Assembly (NCBI RefSeq): GCF_001007995.1
Contig: NZ_CP011389.1
Span: 2,456,501-2,520,500 of the forward strand
Origin: Deinococcus soli (ex Cha et al. 2016)
GTDB taxonomy: Bacteria; Deinococcota; Deinococci; Deinococcales; Deinococcaceae
Direction: 5' to 3'
Length of the DNA: 64,000 nt
The position numbers and the translations under genes are program-made. Within the stretch, counting starts at the first letter, position 1; each line of letters begins with the position of its first letter. Below the pieces are notes generated by a model. The model searched no databases. It had not been told where the DNA came from and saw only the letters and a program-made list of their open reading frames with translations. Positions 1-9,390 of this stretch are shown here, in pieces.

Positions 1-30
1 CTCGCGGCGGGGTTTGGCAGTGTCAGTCAT
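1..30 (-). CDS. 5' end of a gene cut by the left edge
   Basis: Ten codons are visible on the minus strand, starting at the ATG at 28-30 and reading MTDTAKPRRE before the window ends. The start is supported by its position downstream of a promoter-like TAGGCT (minus strand, 65-70) and a 14-bp palindromic operator at 83-96. The basic N-terminus would suit a DNA-binding regulator such as a TetR protein that controls itself, but ten residues cannot identify it. It diverges from hisC. Confidence 0.5.
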   Translation of the reverse strand, partial: MTDTAKPRRE

Positions 31-64
31 GGTGGGGGAGGGGCCGGCTCGGCCTGATCCGCAC

Positions 65-96
65 AGCCTACCACGCCCGACCCAAACGCCCGTTAG
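65..96 (-). promoter_or_regulatory. promoter with PaaR-type palindromic operator
   Basis: The palindrome CAAACGCCCGTTAG (83-96) fits the pattern CNAACGNNCGTTNG, which I recall as the operator of the phenylacetyl-CoA-responsive TetR repressor PaaR of Thermus thermophilus. It covers the expected -35 position of a minus-strand promoter whose -10 is TAGGCT (65-70). The same 14-mer, differing only in the two central bases, lies at 7277-7290 before the acyl-CoA carboxylase gene. Confidence 0.5.
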
Positions 97-176
97 GCCC
101 ATCCGGGTGCGTGCTGGACAGGGTCCGGCCCCCCGGCGGGTTTCCCATCACTGGACGGCCCTTCACGCGCGGGTGG

Positions 177-182
177 TAGAAC
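177..182 (+). promoter_or_regulatory. -10 element of hisC
   Basis: TAGAAC ends seven bases before the hisC ATG and no Shine-Dalgarno sequence is present. This suggests a leaderless transcript, although the last base departs from the TAnnnT pattern seen elsewhere in the window. Confidence 0.35.
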
Positions 183-189
183 GGACGGT

Positions 190-1275
190 ATGACCACCGA
201 GCCCCTGACCAGCCCGCAGGCCGCGCCTGCCGGGGTGCGCGCCGCCGTGCGCGGCGTGCCCGCCTACCCGTTCACGCCGCTGGACGTGCCCACCAAACTC
301 GACCAGAACGAGAACCCCTACGACTTCCCCGAAGCCCTGAAGGCCGAGGCGCTGCGCCGCATGGCCGCGCGCCCCTGGAACCGGTACCCGGACCTGCACG
401 CCGACGAACTGCGCCGCCGCATCGCCACGTACGAGGGCTGGGACGAGCGCGGCGTGGTCGTCACGCCCGGCAGCAACGTCCTGATCAAGCTGCTGACCGA
501 ACTCGCCGGGATCTCCCAGACCGTCCTGACCGTCAGCCCGACCTTCAGCGTGTACACCCTGGAAGCGCAGCTGCTCGGCGCGACCCTCGTGCAGGTGCCC
601 CTGAACGCCGACTTCAGCCTGCCCGTGGACGCCCTGAAGGCCGAACTGAAACGCCACCAGCCGGGCGTGCTGTACATCACCCAGCCGCACGCCCCCACCG
701 GCCACGTGGACGCCGGCGCCGCCGTCCGCGACCTCGTGGACGCCGCCGGAGACTGGGTCGTCGTGCTCGACGAGGCGTACCACCAGTACAGCCGCACCGA
801 CCACAAGGCCCTCGTGCTCGCGGGCGGCAACCGCCTGAGCCTGCGCACCTTCAGCAAGGCCTGGGGGCTGGCCGGACTGCGCCTCGGGTACGCACTCGCC
901 ACGCCGGAACTCGCCGGGCAGCTCCAGAAACTCGTGCCCGCCTTCAACGTCAGCACCCTCGCGCAGGCCGCGCTGGAAGTCGCCCTGGAACAGCCCGGCT
1001 ACGTGCAGGAGCGCGTGCAGGAAGGCATCCGCGAACGTGACCGTGTCCTCGCGGCCCTCGCGGGTCACCCCACCTTCCAGGCGCTGCCCAGTCAGGCGAA
1101 CTTCTTCCTGCTGCGCACCCCCGACGCGGCCGCCACGTACACCCACCTGCTGGGGCGCGGCATCGTCGTGCGCCGCCAGGACAGCCTCCCCGGGCTGACC
1201 GGCTGCCTGCGCGTCGCCATCGGCACGCCCGCCGAGAACGACGCGCTGCTTGCCGCGCTGGCCGACCTGCCATGA
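190..1275 (+). CDS. hisC: histidinol-phosphate aminotransferase
   Basis: A cytoplasmic PLP enzyme of fold type I that converts imidazole-acetol phosphate and glutamate to histidinol phosphate in histidine synthesis. The 361 residues match the usual HisC length. Visible hallmarks are the substrate-binding NENPY near residue 40, the DEAYHQY segment where Asp and Tyr contact the cofactor, and the Schiff-base lysine in RTFSKAWGLAGLRLGY. The ATG at 190 gives the expected N-terminus and sits just downstream of a -10 element. The next gene overlaps its stop by four bases (ATGA), so the two are translationally coupled. HisC is promiscuous and can also act on aromatic keto acids; the assignment to histidine synthesis is by family. 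Confidence 0.9.
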   Translation: MTTEPLTSPQAAPAGVRAAVRGVPAYPFTPLDVPTKLDQNENPYDFPEALKAEALRRMAARPWNRYPDLHADELRRRIATYEGWDERGVVVTPGSNVLIKLLTELAGISQTVLTVSPTFSVYTLEAQLLGATLVQVPLNADFSLPVDALKAELKRHQPGVLYITQPHAPTGHVDAGAAVRDLVDAAGDWVVVLDEAYHQYSRTDHKALVLAGGNRLSLRTFSKAWGLAGLRLGYALATPELAGQLQKLVPAFNVSTLAQAALEVALEQPGYVQERVQEGIRERDRVLAALAGHPTFQALPSQANFFLLRTPDAAATYTHLLGRGIVVRRQDSLPGLTGCLRVAIGTPAENDALLAALADLP

Positions 1276-1613
1276 CCGCGCGCGGGCCGCTCCGCCTGAC
1301 CCCTGAGGCGCAGGCCCGCTTCACGCATCCCCCCGAGTACGCGCCGCGCAGCCCCGTCACCCTCGACTGCACGGCGTGCGGGGCCTGCTGCGCCGCGCCG
1401 GACATCTACGCGCTGCACAAACCCCTCGGCGTGCCCTGCGTGAACCTCGGGCCCGATCAGGGCTGCGGGCACCTCTGCGCCATCTACGCCACCCGGCCCT
1501 CCGTGTGCCGGGGTTACCAGCCGGACTGGGTGTGCGGCGAGGTCGCCCCGCTGCCCACCCTGGCCGCCCGCACCCGGCGCTTCCTGGAGATCTACGGCCT
1601 ACAGCCGGACTGA
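1272..1613 (+). CDS. YkgJ-family cysteine cluster protein
   Basis: A small protein of 113 residues that should bind a metal, probably zinc or an iron-sulfur centre, through its cysteines. The central part carries CTACGACC, then a C..LGPDQGCGHLCAIY segment, then RPSVCRGY, the arrangement of the YkgJ/UPF0153 family. Its biochemical role is not known in any organism I can name. It starts within the stop of hisC and was probably cotranscribed with it. Its last 15 bases overlap the end of the convergent phosphotransferase gene. Confidence 0.8.
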   Translation: MTARGPLRLTPEAQARFTHPPEYAPRSPVTLDCTACGACCAAPDIYALHKPLGVPCVNLGPDQGCGHLCAIYATRPSVCRGYQPDWVCGEVAPLPTLAARTRRFLEIYGLQPD

Positions 1614-2831
1614 TTCCCGTAACGCCTGCCGCAGCGAGAACGGCGTGAAGTTGGGGCGGATGCCCGGCACGGTGCCCGTCCAGTTGCGGTACGCCGCGTC
1701 GAACAGTGCGGCGCGGTGCAGGTGCGCCAGCGGCAGCGACCGCCACAGCAGTCCCGCTGCGTCCCCGGCTTCCAGGGCGCGCAGGTACGCTCCGGCTAGC
1801 TGTTCGGGCAGGTCCGGCGTGCCCGCTCGCACGGGCAGCGCGGCGCGCACCGGGTGCAGGGTGAAACTCAGGAACCACCCGGCGTCCATGAACGGGTGTG
1901 CCAGGGCCGCCTCACTCCAGTCGAACCACACGCTGCCCCGCTCCGGGCTGTGCAGGGCGTTGCGGGGGTGCGCGTCCCCGTGCGCTGGTCCGGCGGGCAG
2001 CCCGTGCGCGTGCAGGTCACGGAACGCGGCGGCCACGGCCGGGCGCAGGTCGCGCAGCGCCGCCACCTCGTCGGGATTCAGGCGCCAGGCGTGCAGGGGC
2101 GCGGGGTCGGTGAGTAGGGCGTCCACCCGCGCCGCCATGTCCGGCACCGTCAGGGTGAGTGCGCCCAGGTCGGTCAGGGCTGGGTCGTCCGCCGCGCGCT
2201 GGAAGGAGGCCAGCCGCTCCAGCGCGCCGGTCCACGCCGCCGGGTCGGGCACCCCGTCGAGCAGCGCGCCGCCGTCCAGGGTCAGCAGCGTCGCGTTCTG
2301 CGGGTCGGCATGCAGCACAGGCGGCAGCAGGTCCGGGTGCTTGGCGGCGAGGTGCGTAGTCAGGGTCGCCTCGCGCCCGTCTGCGCTGACCTTCAGCCAC
2401 GCCCGGAGGCCATCCTCCAGTGGCACGCGGTGGATGCCCATCAGGTCGTGACTGAAACCGGGGTCCACCGGCCCTGCCCGGGTCAGGCCCAGCGCACCCA
2501 GACGGGCGTCCACTCTGGCCGTCGCGACCTCCGGCCAGTCGGGCCGCTGCCAGGGTCGCGCGCCCGGCAGGACGTCCGGGAGGTGCGCGCTCCAGCCGCC
2601 GGGCCACGTGACCTCCGGCCCGTCGGTCAGGCGGACATGCAGCGTCCCGCGCTGCCCGAAGCCCAGCCCGCCATCGTGCAGCAGCCACGCGCCAGGCCGC
2701 AACTCCGCGCGCAGCACGTCCGGCAGGGCCGCCGCGTCCGGGATGCTCAGGGTCGGCAGGTCGCCCGCCGGGGTGCGCCACACCTCGCCCCGGGCGTTCC
2801 ACAGCGCCAGCGGGCTGGGTTCAGCGGCCAT
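1599..2831 (-). CDS. aminoglycoside/choline phosphotransferase-family protein
   Basis: A 410-residue kinase-fold protein. The catalytic loop HGDAHPRNAL and the following metal-binding WFDWSEA segment are those of the APH/choline kinase superfamily, so it should transfer the gamma phosphate of ATP to a small-molecule hydroxyl group. The substrate is unknown; resistance to aminoglycosides should not be assumed from the family. The first 130 residues precede the kinase fold and look like a separate, unrecognised domain. It overlaps the flavin reductase gene upstream by 11 bases, indicating a two-gene operon, and is convergent with the cysteine cluster gene. Confidence 0.75.
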   Translation of the reverse strand: MAAEPSPLALWNARGEVWRTPAGDLPTLSIPDAAALPDVLRAELRPGAWLLHDGGLGFGQRGTLHVRLTDGPEVTWPGGWSAHLPDVLPGARPWQRPDWPEVATARVDARLGALGLTRAGPVDPGFSHDLMGIHRVPLEDGLRAWLKVSADGREATLTTHLAAKHPDLLPPVLHADPQNATLLTLDGGALLDGVPDPAAWTGALERLASFQRAADDPALTDLGALTLTVPDMAARVDALLTDPAPLHAWRLNPDEVAALRDLRPAVAAAFRDLHAHGLPAGPAHGDAHPRNALHSPERGSVWFDWSEAALAHPFMDAGWFLSFTLHPVRAALPVRAGTPDLPEQLAGAYLRALEAGDAAGLLWRSLPLAHLHRAALFDAAYRNWTGTVPGIRPNFTPFSLRQALRESVRL

Positions 2832-3354
2832 GTTCCGTCCGTTCGGGGGCGGTGGTGGTGTAGGTGCTGCGGCCCAGGTAGATGGCGGGCGGCGCGACGA
2901 GCAGGCCCGCGTCGTCGTAGGCGTCCGGGTCGAAGTGCACCCCGATGACCTCGCCCACGAACAGGTCGTGGTCGCCGGTCGGCGTGACGGTGCTGAGGCG
3001 GCAGGTGTAGTGCAGGTACGCGCCGCGCAGCGCGAGCGGCTGCTCAGGCAGGGTGTCGAGCTTCAGCAGGGCGTGCTTGTCCACGCCGCCGTGCAGGCTG
3101 TGCAGGCCCGCGCCCTGCACGGCGTCCGCTTGCGCGAGGGGCAGGAAGTTCACGCCGAAGGTGCCGCCCGCGCGGATCAGGGCGTGCGTGGCGCGTTCAC
3201 GCCCGACGGCCACGCCGTACAGGGGCGGGTCGGCGCTCAGGGCGGTGTGCCACCCGGCGGCCATGACGTTGCGCTGTCCGGCGTGCGCGGCGGTGATCAG
3301 GGCGACGGTGCCGGGGTAGTACCCGAAGAAACGGTCGGTGGTGGCGCTGAGCAT
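2821..3354 (-). CDS. flavin reductase-like FMN-binding protein
   Basis: A 177-residue protein with the split-barrel flavin reductase fold: the N-terminal TVALITA...AAGWHTALSADPPLYGVAVG stretch and the later GTFGVNFLPL are typical of enzymes that bind FMN and reduce it with NAD(P)H, or use flavin to act on a partner substrate. The true substrate cannot be told from sequence. It is the first gene of the pair with the phosphotransferase; whether the two act together is not clear. A minus-strand CATAGT lies eight bases before its ATG. Confidence 0.8.
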   Translation of the reverse strand: MLSATTDRFFGYYPGTVALITAAHAGQRNVMAAGWHTALSADPPLYGVAVGRERATHALIRAGGTFGVNFLPLAQADAVQGAGLHSLHGGVDKHALLKLDTLPEQPLALRGAYLHYTCRLSTVTPTGDHDLFVGEVIGVHFDPDAYDDAGLLVAPPAIYLGRSTYTTTAPERTEHGR

Positions 3355-3362
3355 GTGCGGTC

Positions 3363-3368
3363 ACTATG
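3363..3368 (-). promoter_or_regulatory. -10 element of the flavin reductase gene
   Basis: CATAGT on the minus strand ends eight bases before the ATG at 3354. It lies back to back with the promoter of the gene at 3398. Confidence 0.4.
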
Positions 3369-3385
3369 CCGCGTGGGGCGGGCGG

Positions 3386-3391
3386 TACGCT
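3386..3391 (+). promoter_or_regulatory. -10 element fixing the start at 3398
   Basis: TACGCT followed by six bases and then ATG. It supports the ATG at 3398 over the in-frame ATG at 3338, which would overlap the divergent flavin reductase gene. Confidence 0.6.
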
Positions 3392-3397
3392 GGGCGC

Positions 3398-4063
3398 ATG
3401 CTGCCCCGCGTCCTGACTGACCTGCTGGAGTTCCACGCGCCGCTGTCCGCCGTGCAGCGCGAGCAGAGGGGCGCGGTGACGCTGCTCACGCCGGGCGTGA
3501 ACGTGCTGGCGCTGAACGCGACATTCCTCCCGGCAAACCTGCGCGGGGTGGACATCGCGGCGGTCCTCGACTGGCACGAGGGGCAGGGCGTACCGCCGCT
3601 GGTGGCGACCGCCGGGCCGCTGGTGGGCCTGCCGGGGCGGGAGGTGGCCCGCGTGCGCGTGGTCCAGGCGGACGCCACGCCATGGGCGGGAGGGGAGGGC
3701 GTGGTGGTCGAGCAGGTGTCGCGCCTGCACCTGGGCCCGTGGGCGGAGGCCCTGACGCGCGCGCACGGCACGCCGGGCTGGGGCGAGGGGCTGGCGCGGC
3801 AGCTCGCGGCGCGGCTGGAGGGGGATCGGGATTTCGTGCCGCTGAGTGCGTACCGGGACGGCGCGGTGGTGGGCGCGCTGCTGTGGCAATCCCGAGCGTG
3901 CGGGGGGGCGGCGCACCTGTGGGGCGCGCGGGACGCGGCGGTGGGGGAGGCGCTGCTGGGTGCAGCGGCGGGCCTGGGTGGACCGCTGTGGGTGTCCCGG
4001 GGGGATGAGGACGCCACGGGGTCCCCGGGTGATGTAGTTCACTACTCCGTGTTGACTCTGTGA
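3398..4063 (+). CDS. hypothetical protein, possibly with a GNAT-like fold
   Basis: A 221-residue protein that I do not recognise. It has no signal peptide or membrane segment and no cysteine motif. The alternation of strands and helices, and the C-terminal half in which an Arg-rich loop precedes GALLWQSRACGGAAHLWGARDAAVGEALLGAAAGLG, recall acetyltransferases of the GNAT superfamily, in which such a segment binds CoA, but no clear Q/RxxGxG/A motif is present. The start is placed at 3398 from the -10 element. Codon use is strongly G-ended, like other genes in the window. Confidence 0.6.
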   Translation: MLPRVLTDLLEFHAPLSAVQREQRGAVTLLTPGVNVLALNATFLPANLRGVDIAAVLDWHEGQGVPPLVATAGPLVGLPGREVARVRVVQADATPWAGGEGVVVEQVSRLHLGPWAEALTRAHGTPGWGEGLARQLAARLEGDRDFVPLSAYRDGAVVGALLWQSRACGGAAHLWGARDAAVGEALLGAAAGLGGPLWVSRGDEDATGSPGDVVHYSVLTL

Positions 4064-4233
4064 GATTTTTCGCCTCATGCGCGACCAGTCATTTGTAAAC
4101 AGTGAGAGGTGCACGATGTGGAATTTTCGGCAAAAGCGCGTTTTTTTCTCTCCTGCCGCACCTGTGACCTCCCGTGAGAAATGAGTCGGAATCTCTCATG
4201 TTTATGCGGTCTTGAACCGGTTCTAATGACCGC
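4064..4233 (+). promoter_or_regulatory. AT-richer leader with palindromic operator before the CAP gene
   Basis: The stretch is markedly richer in A+T than its surroundings. It holds the perfect palindrome GAACCGGTTC at 4214-4223 with a central CG, as in operators of LacI-type regulators, overlapping a likely -10 TCTAAT at 4222-4227 that ends six bases before the ATG at 4234. No coding sequence is apparent. Confidence 0.4.
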
Positions 4234-5070
4234 ATGCCCACCGCACTTCTGCGAGGTGGCGCCGCCGCGCTGCTCGCCCTCACCCTCGCCGCCTGCGGCA
4301 GCACCAGCACCCCGGCGGGCACCCCCGCCCCCCAGCAACCCCTGACCCTCGCCGCGCAGGCCGTCGCCACCCCCGTCGCCCTGACCGCCGGGCAGACGCT
4401 GCAACTGAACGTCACCGTGAACGGCCAGCCCGCCCAGCCCGGCCAGCTGAAGTGGACCACCAGCAACGCCGCCGTCGCCACCGTCACGCAGACCGGCCTC
4501 GTCACGGCCGCCTCGGCGGGCAGCGCCACCATCCGCGCGGCGCTCGCCAGCAGCGCGGCCTCGTTCATCGACTTCCCCGTGACCGTCACCGCCGCCAGCG
4601 CCCCCGCGCCCGCCCCGGCCCCAGCCCCGGCTCCGGCGCCGACCACGCCCAGCGCGTTCGCGCAGCAGGTCCTCGACCTCACGAACGCCGCGCGCGCCGT
4701 GCCCCGCAACTGCGGCGCCACCAGCTACGCCGCCGCCGCCCCGCTCACCTGGAACGCGCAACTCGCGCAGGCCGCGCAGGGCCACGCGACCGACATGGCC
4801 ACCCAGAACTACTTCAGCCACACCAGCAAGGACGGCCGCAGCTTCTCGCAGCGCATCACGGCCGCCGGGTACACCCCGTACCGCACCCTCGGCGAGAACA
4901 TCGCCGCCGGGCAGACCACCCCGCAGGCCGTCGTGGACGGCTGGCTGAAAAGCGAGGGGCACTGCCGCAACATCATGAACCCCAGCTTCAAGGAACTCGG
5001 CGTCGGGTACGCGTACACGGGCACCAGCACCTACAAGCACTACTGGGTGCAGAACTTCGGCGCCCGCTGA
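4234..5070 (+). CDS. secreted lipoprotein with bacterial Ig-like and CAP (SCP/PR1) domains
   Basis: A 278-residue exported protein. A signal peptide ends in the lipobox LAAC, so Cys21 is expected to be lipidated by Lgt. Residues about 35-125 form a Big_2-like Ig domain (LTAGQTLQLNVTV ... LKWTTSNAAVATVT ... GLVTAASAGSATI). A short Ala-Pro linker leads to a CAP domain from about residue 145 with HATDMATQNYFSHTS, RSFSQRI, LGENIAAG and a C-terminal YWVQNFG, all typical of bacterial CAP proteins. Their function is often unknown; proposals include cell-wall binding and peptidase activity. The cysteines in PRNCGAT and EGHCRN may form a disulfide. The gene is monocistronic, followed by a hairpin. Confidence 0.85.
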   Translation: MPTALLRGGAAALLALTLAACGSTSTPAGTPAPQQPLTLAAQAVATPVALTAGQTLQLNVTVNGQPAQPGQLKWTTSNAAVATVTQTGLVTAASAGSATIRAALASSAASFIDFPVTVTAASAPAPAPAPAPAPAPTTPSAFAQQVLDLTNAARAVPRNCGATSYAAAAPLTWNAQLAQAAQGHATDMATQNYFSHTSKDGRSFSQRITAAGYTPYRTLGENIAAGQTTPQAVVDGWLKSEGHCRNIMNPSFKELGVGYAYTGTSTYKHYWVQNFGAR

Positions 5071-5086
5071 CGATCAGCACAGCGCA

Positions 5087-5112
5087 GGGGGAGGCCGGTC
5101 GCGGCCCCCCCC
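5087..5112. terminator. hairpin between convergent CAP and msrB genes
   Basis: GGGGGAGGCCG pairs with CGGCC(C)CCCC across a four-base loop, with one mismatch. There is no clear T tract, so it is a weak candidate terminator for both strands. Confidence 0.35.
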
Positions 5113-5126
5113 TCAATCATGGCCGT

Positions 5127-5579
5127 TTATCCGAACAGCGCGCGGTACTCGCCGTACCCCTGCGCGTCCAGTTCCGACACCGGCACGAACCGTAGCGCCG
5201 CCGAATTGATGCAGTACCGCAGCCCCCCGTGCTCACGCGGGCCGTCCGGGAACACGTGCCCCAGATGCGAATCCGCCCCCGCCGACCGCACCTCGGTGCG
5301 CGCGTACCCGATCCTGTAATCCGTGTTCTCCGTCAGCGCCACGCTGGGAATCGGCCGCGTGAAGCTGGGCCACCCGCACCCCGCGTCGTACTTGTCCAGG
5401 CTGGAAAACAGCGGCTCGCCACTCACGACGTCCACGTAGATGCCCTCTTCCGTGTGATCCCAGTACTCCCCGGTGAAGGCCCGCTCGGTGCCCTCATGCT
5501 GGGTCACGCTGTACTGCATGGGCGTCAGCCGCTCCCGCAGCTCCGTATCCGACGGCTTCACGAACGGCTTGTCAGTCAT
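5127..5579 (-). CDS. msrB: peptide-methionine (R)-S-oxide reductase MsrB
   Basis: A 150-residue repair enzyme that reduces the R form of methionine sulfoxide in proteins, using thioredoxin. The family signatures are present: [14 protein letters not shown], the GCGWPSF segment, [10 protein letters not shown], and the catalytic cysteine in [12 protein letters not shown]. The resolving position is probably the Cys in AGCGWPS. The two CxxC pairs that hold a structural zinc in many MsrB proteins are replaced ([12 protein letters not shown] and [13 protein letters not shown]), so this is a zinc-free form, which is known in the family. It starts at an ATG six bases from a minus-strand TAGACT, so it should be leaderless. 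Confidence 0.92.
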   Translation of the reverse strand: MTDKPFVKPSDTELRERLTPMQYSVTQHEGTERAFTGEYWDHTEEGIYVDVVSGEPLFSSLDKYDAGCGWPSFTRPIPSVALTENTDYRIGYARTEVRSAGADSHLGHVFPDGPREHGGLRYCINSAALRFVPVSELDAQGYGEYRALFG

Positions 5580-5585
5580 GAGGGC

Positions 5586-5591
5586 AGTCTA
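5586..5591 (-). promoter_or_regulatory. -10 element of msrB
   Basis: TAGACT on the minus strand, six bases from the ATG at 5579. This decides the start, since no ribosome binding site is present. Confidence 0.65.
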
Positions 5592-5629
5592 GGCGCGCGG
5601 GGACGCCGGGACGGTAACGAAGCGTAGGA

Positions 5630-5686
5630 AGTGGGAAGTAGGGAGTGGGTCGGGGCCAGCGTCCCATCCACTCCCTACTTCCCACT
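5630..5686. repeat. palindrome built of degenerate heptanucleotides
   Basis: Two perfect 19-base arms (5630-5648 and 5668-5686) flank a 19-base loop. Each arm is a run of seven-base units of the type GTGGGAA GTAGGGA, and the right side continues as CTCCCTA CTTCCCA CTCCCCA to about 5695. It lies 13 bases beyond the accB-like stop on that gene's strand, so it can act as a transcription end. A half-site of the same family is at 26849-26869. Confidence 0.7.
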
Positions 5687-5699
5687 CCCCACTGCCCGT

Positions 5700-7262
<1,563 letters not shown>

Positions 7263-7268
7263 GCGCGC

Positions 7269-7290
7269 ATGCTACCCAAACGGGCGTTAG
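7269..7290 (-). promoter_or_regulatory. leaderless promoter with PaaR-type operator
   Basis: Minus-strand TAGCAT (7269-7274) lies six bases from the ATG at 7262. The palindrome CAAACGGGCGTTAG (7277-7290) occupies the -10/-35 spacer, where a bound repressor would block RNA polymerase. It matches the site at 83-96 except for the two central bases. Confidence 0.6.
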
Positions 7291-7374
7291 GTGCGCGCGT
7301 GACCGGAACGGGAACAGGCCCGCTGCACCTCTGGCGCAGACCTATGTTGTGTCCCCTGGCCCCCTGACCGCCCC

Positions 7375-8382
<1,008 letters not shown>

Positions 8383-8391
8383 GCCGGTTCC

Positions 8392-8421
8392 GGTTGAAGG
8401 GTTGAGGTCTGCCCTTCAACC
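8392..8421. repeat. inverted repeat before zapE
   Basis: Perfect 10-base arms GGTTGAAGGG and CCCTTCAACC with a 10-base loop, lying nine bases upstream of the zapE start. It could be an operator or part of the adjoining small repeat. Confidence 0.5.
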
Positions 8422-8515
8422 TGAGCGGACGCGATCAGGAAAAGAACGGGTTCCGGACGTGGAGTCGACAGATCGGTGGTGTGCCGAGCTGTCAACGGAA
8501 CAAACGGACTCCGTC
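8418..8515. repeat. Deinococcus-type small intergenic repeat, copy 1
   Basis: Landmarks GGTTCCGGACGTGGAGT (8449-8465) and ACGGACTCCGT (8504-8514) recur at the same spacing at 30902-30967. The pattern resembles the small non-coding repeats of D. radiodurans. It fills the gap between zapE and the S4 protein gene. Confidence 0.55.
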
Positions 8516-9214
8516 TCATCGGTGGACGTCGAGTTCGACCTTGTAGTTGCCGCGCCGCGTCTCGTTCACCACGCGTTTGAAGTCGATGCGGCCCAGGCCA
8601 TCGGCAGCGAGGCTGTCGCCCTCGCGAATCTCGCTGCTGGCCCGCGCGGGCTGGCCGTTCAGGCGGACCTTACCGCCGTCGATACCCTGCTGGAAGTACG
8701 CGCGGCTCACGCCGAAGCCCTTGGCGCCCACGACGTCCACGCGCATGCTGGGCACCACGACCTCACGCAGCTTGCTGCCCTTCCCGGCACTCTCGCCGAC
8801 CGGCTCCACGTCCACGTCGCGGCCGCCCAGGCTGGTCAGGTCCGCGATGGCCTGCGCGGCCTTGCCGGTCGCGGCGATCAGGAAACTGCCGCGGTCCTCG
8901 CGCAGGTCCCCCAGGCCGTCCTCGTCCAGCCCCAGGCGCCTGAGCTGCACCGCGAAGTCCTGCGCGTCCCACGCGGGGCCGCCCTCCTGCGGGGTGACGC
9001 GGTACACGGTCACGCCGCCGTCCACCTCGGGGATGTGCTCGGGATGCAGCGTCAGGACCACCCGGCGCGCGTCCGGGAAGCCCCCGGCGAGTTTGTGGCG
9101 GACCTCCGGGTCATTCAGCAACCGGCGGTCGATGTCGTCGCCGTCCACGAAGGGCGTGCGGATCACGCGCCCGCCGCGCGCCTGGGCGATCAGGGTGGAG
9201 AGTTTCTGCTTCAT
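8516..9214 (-). CDS. S4-domain RNA-binding protein, YlmH-like
   Basis: A protein of 232 residues from the ATG at 9214. The C-terminal 75 residues form an S4 RNA-binding domain (VSRAYFQQGIDGGKVRLNGQPARASSEIREGDSLA), and the middle part resembles the RRM-like region of YlmH proteins. YlmH of Gram-positives has been linked to ribosome quality control and to the division cluster, but here it is not next to division genes. The GTG two codons upstream (9220) is less likely, because the -10 AGGATA complement sits six bases from the ATG. Confidence 0.75.
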   Translation of the reverse strand: MKQKLSTLIAQARGGRVIRTPFVDGDDIDRRLLNDPEVRHKLAGGFPDARRVVLTLHPEHIPEVDGGVTVYRVTPQEGGPAWDAQDFAVQLRRLGLDEDGLGDLREDRGSFLIAATGKAAQAIADLTSLGGRDVDVEPVGESAGKGSKLREVVVPSMRVDVVGAKGFGVSRAYFQQGIDGGKVRLNGQPARASSEIREGDSLAADGLGRIDFKRVVNETRRGNYKVELDVHR

Positions 9215-9220
9215 GCCCAC

Positions 9221-9226
9221 AGGATA
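9221..9226 (-). promoter_or_regulatory. -10 element fixing the S4 gene start
   Basis: TATCCT on the minus strand, six bases from the ATG at 9214. It would overlap the untranslated lead if translation began at the GTG at 9220. Confidence 0.6.
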
Positions 9227-9390
9227 AGTCCCGCGCCCCAGTGGGGGCAGGTGGGGGGGGTGGTCGTGATGAATCCCGCACGGGTCACAAATGGTGAATG
9301 ATGGTGGTAAGAGTCCGGATGTCAGGATTCCCGGCGTATGCGCCTCACCCGTCCCGCCGCCCCCTCCCCGCTGGTTCGAGGTACCCCATC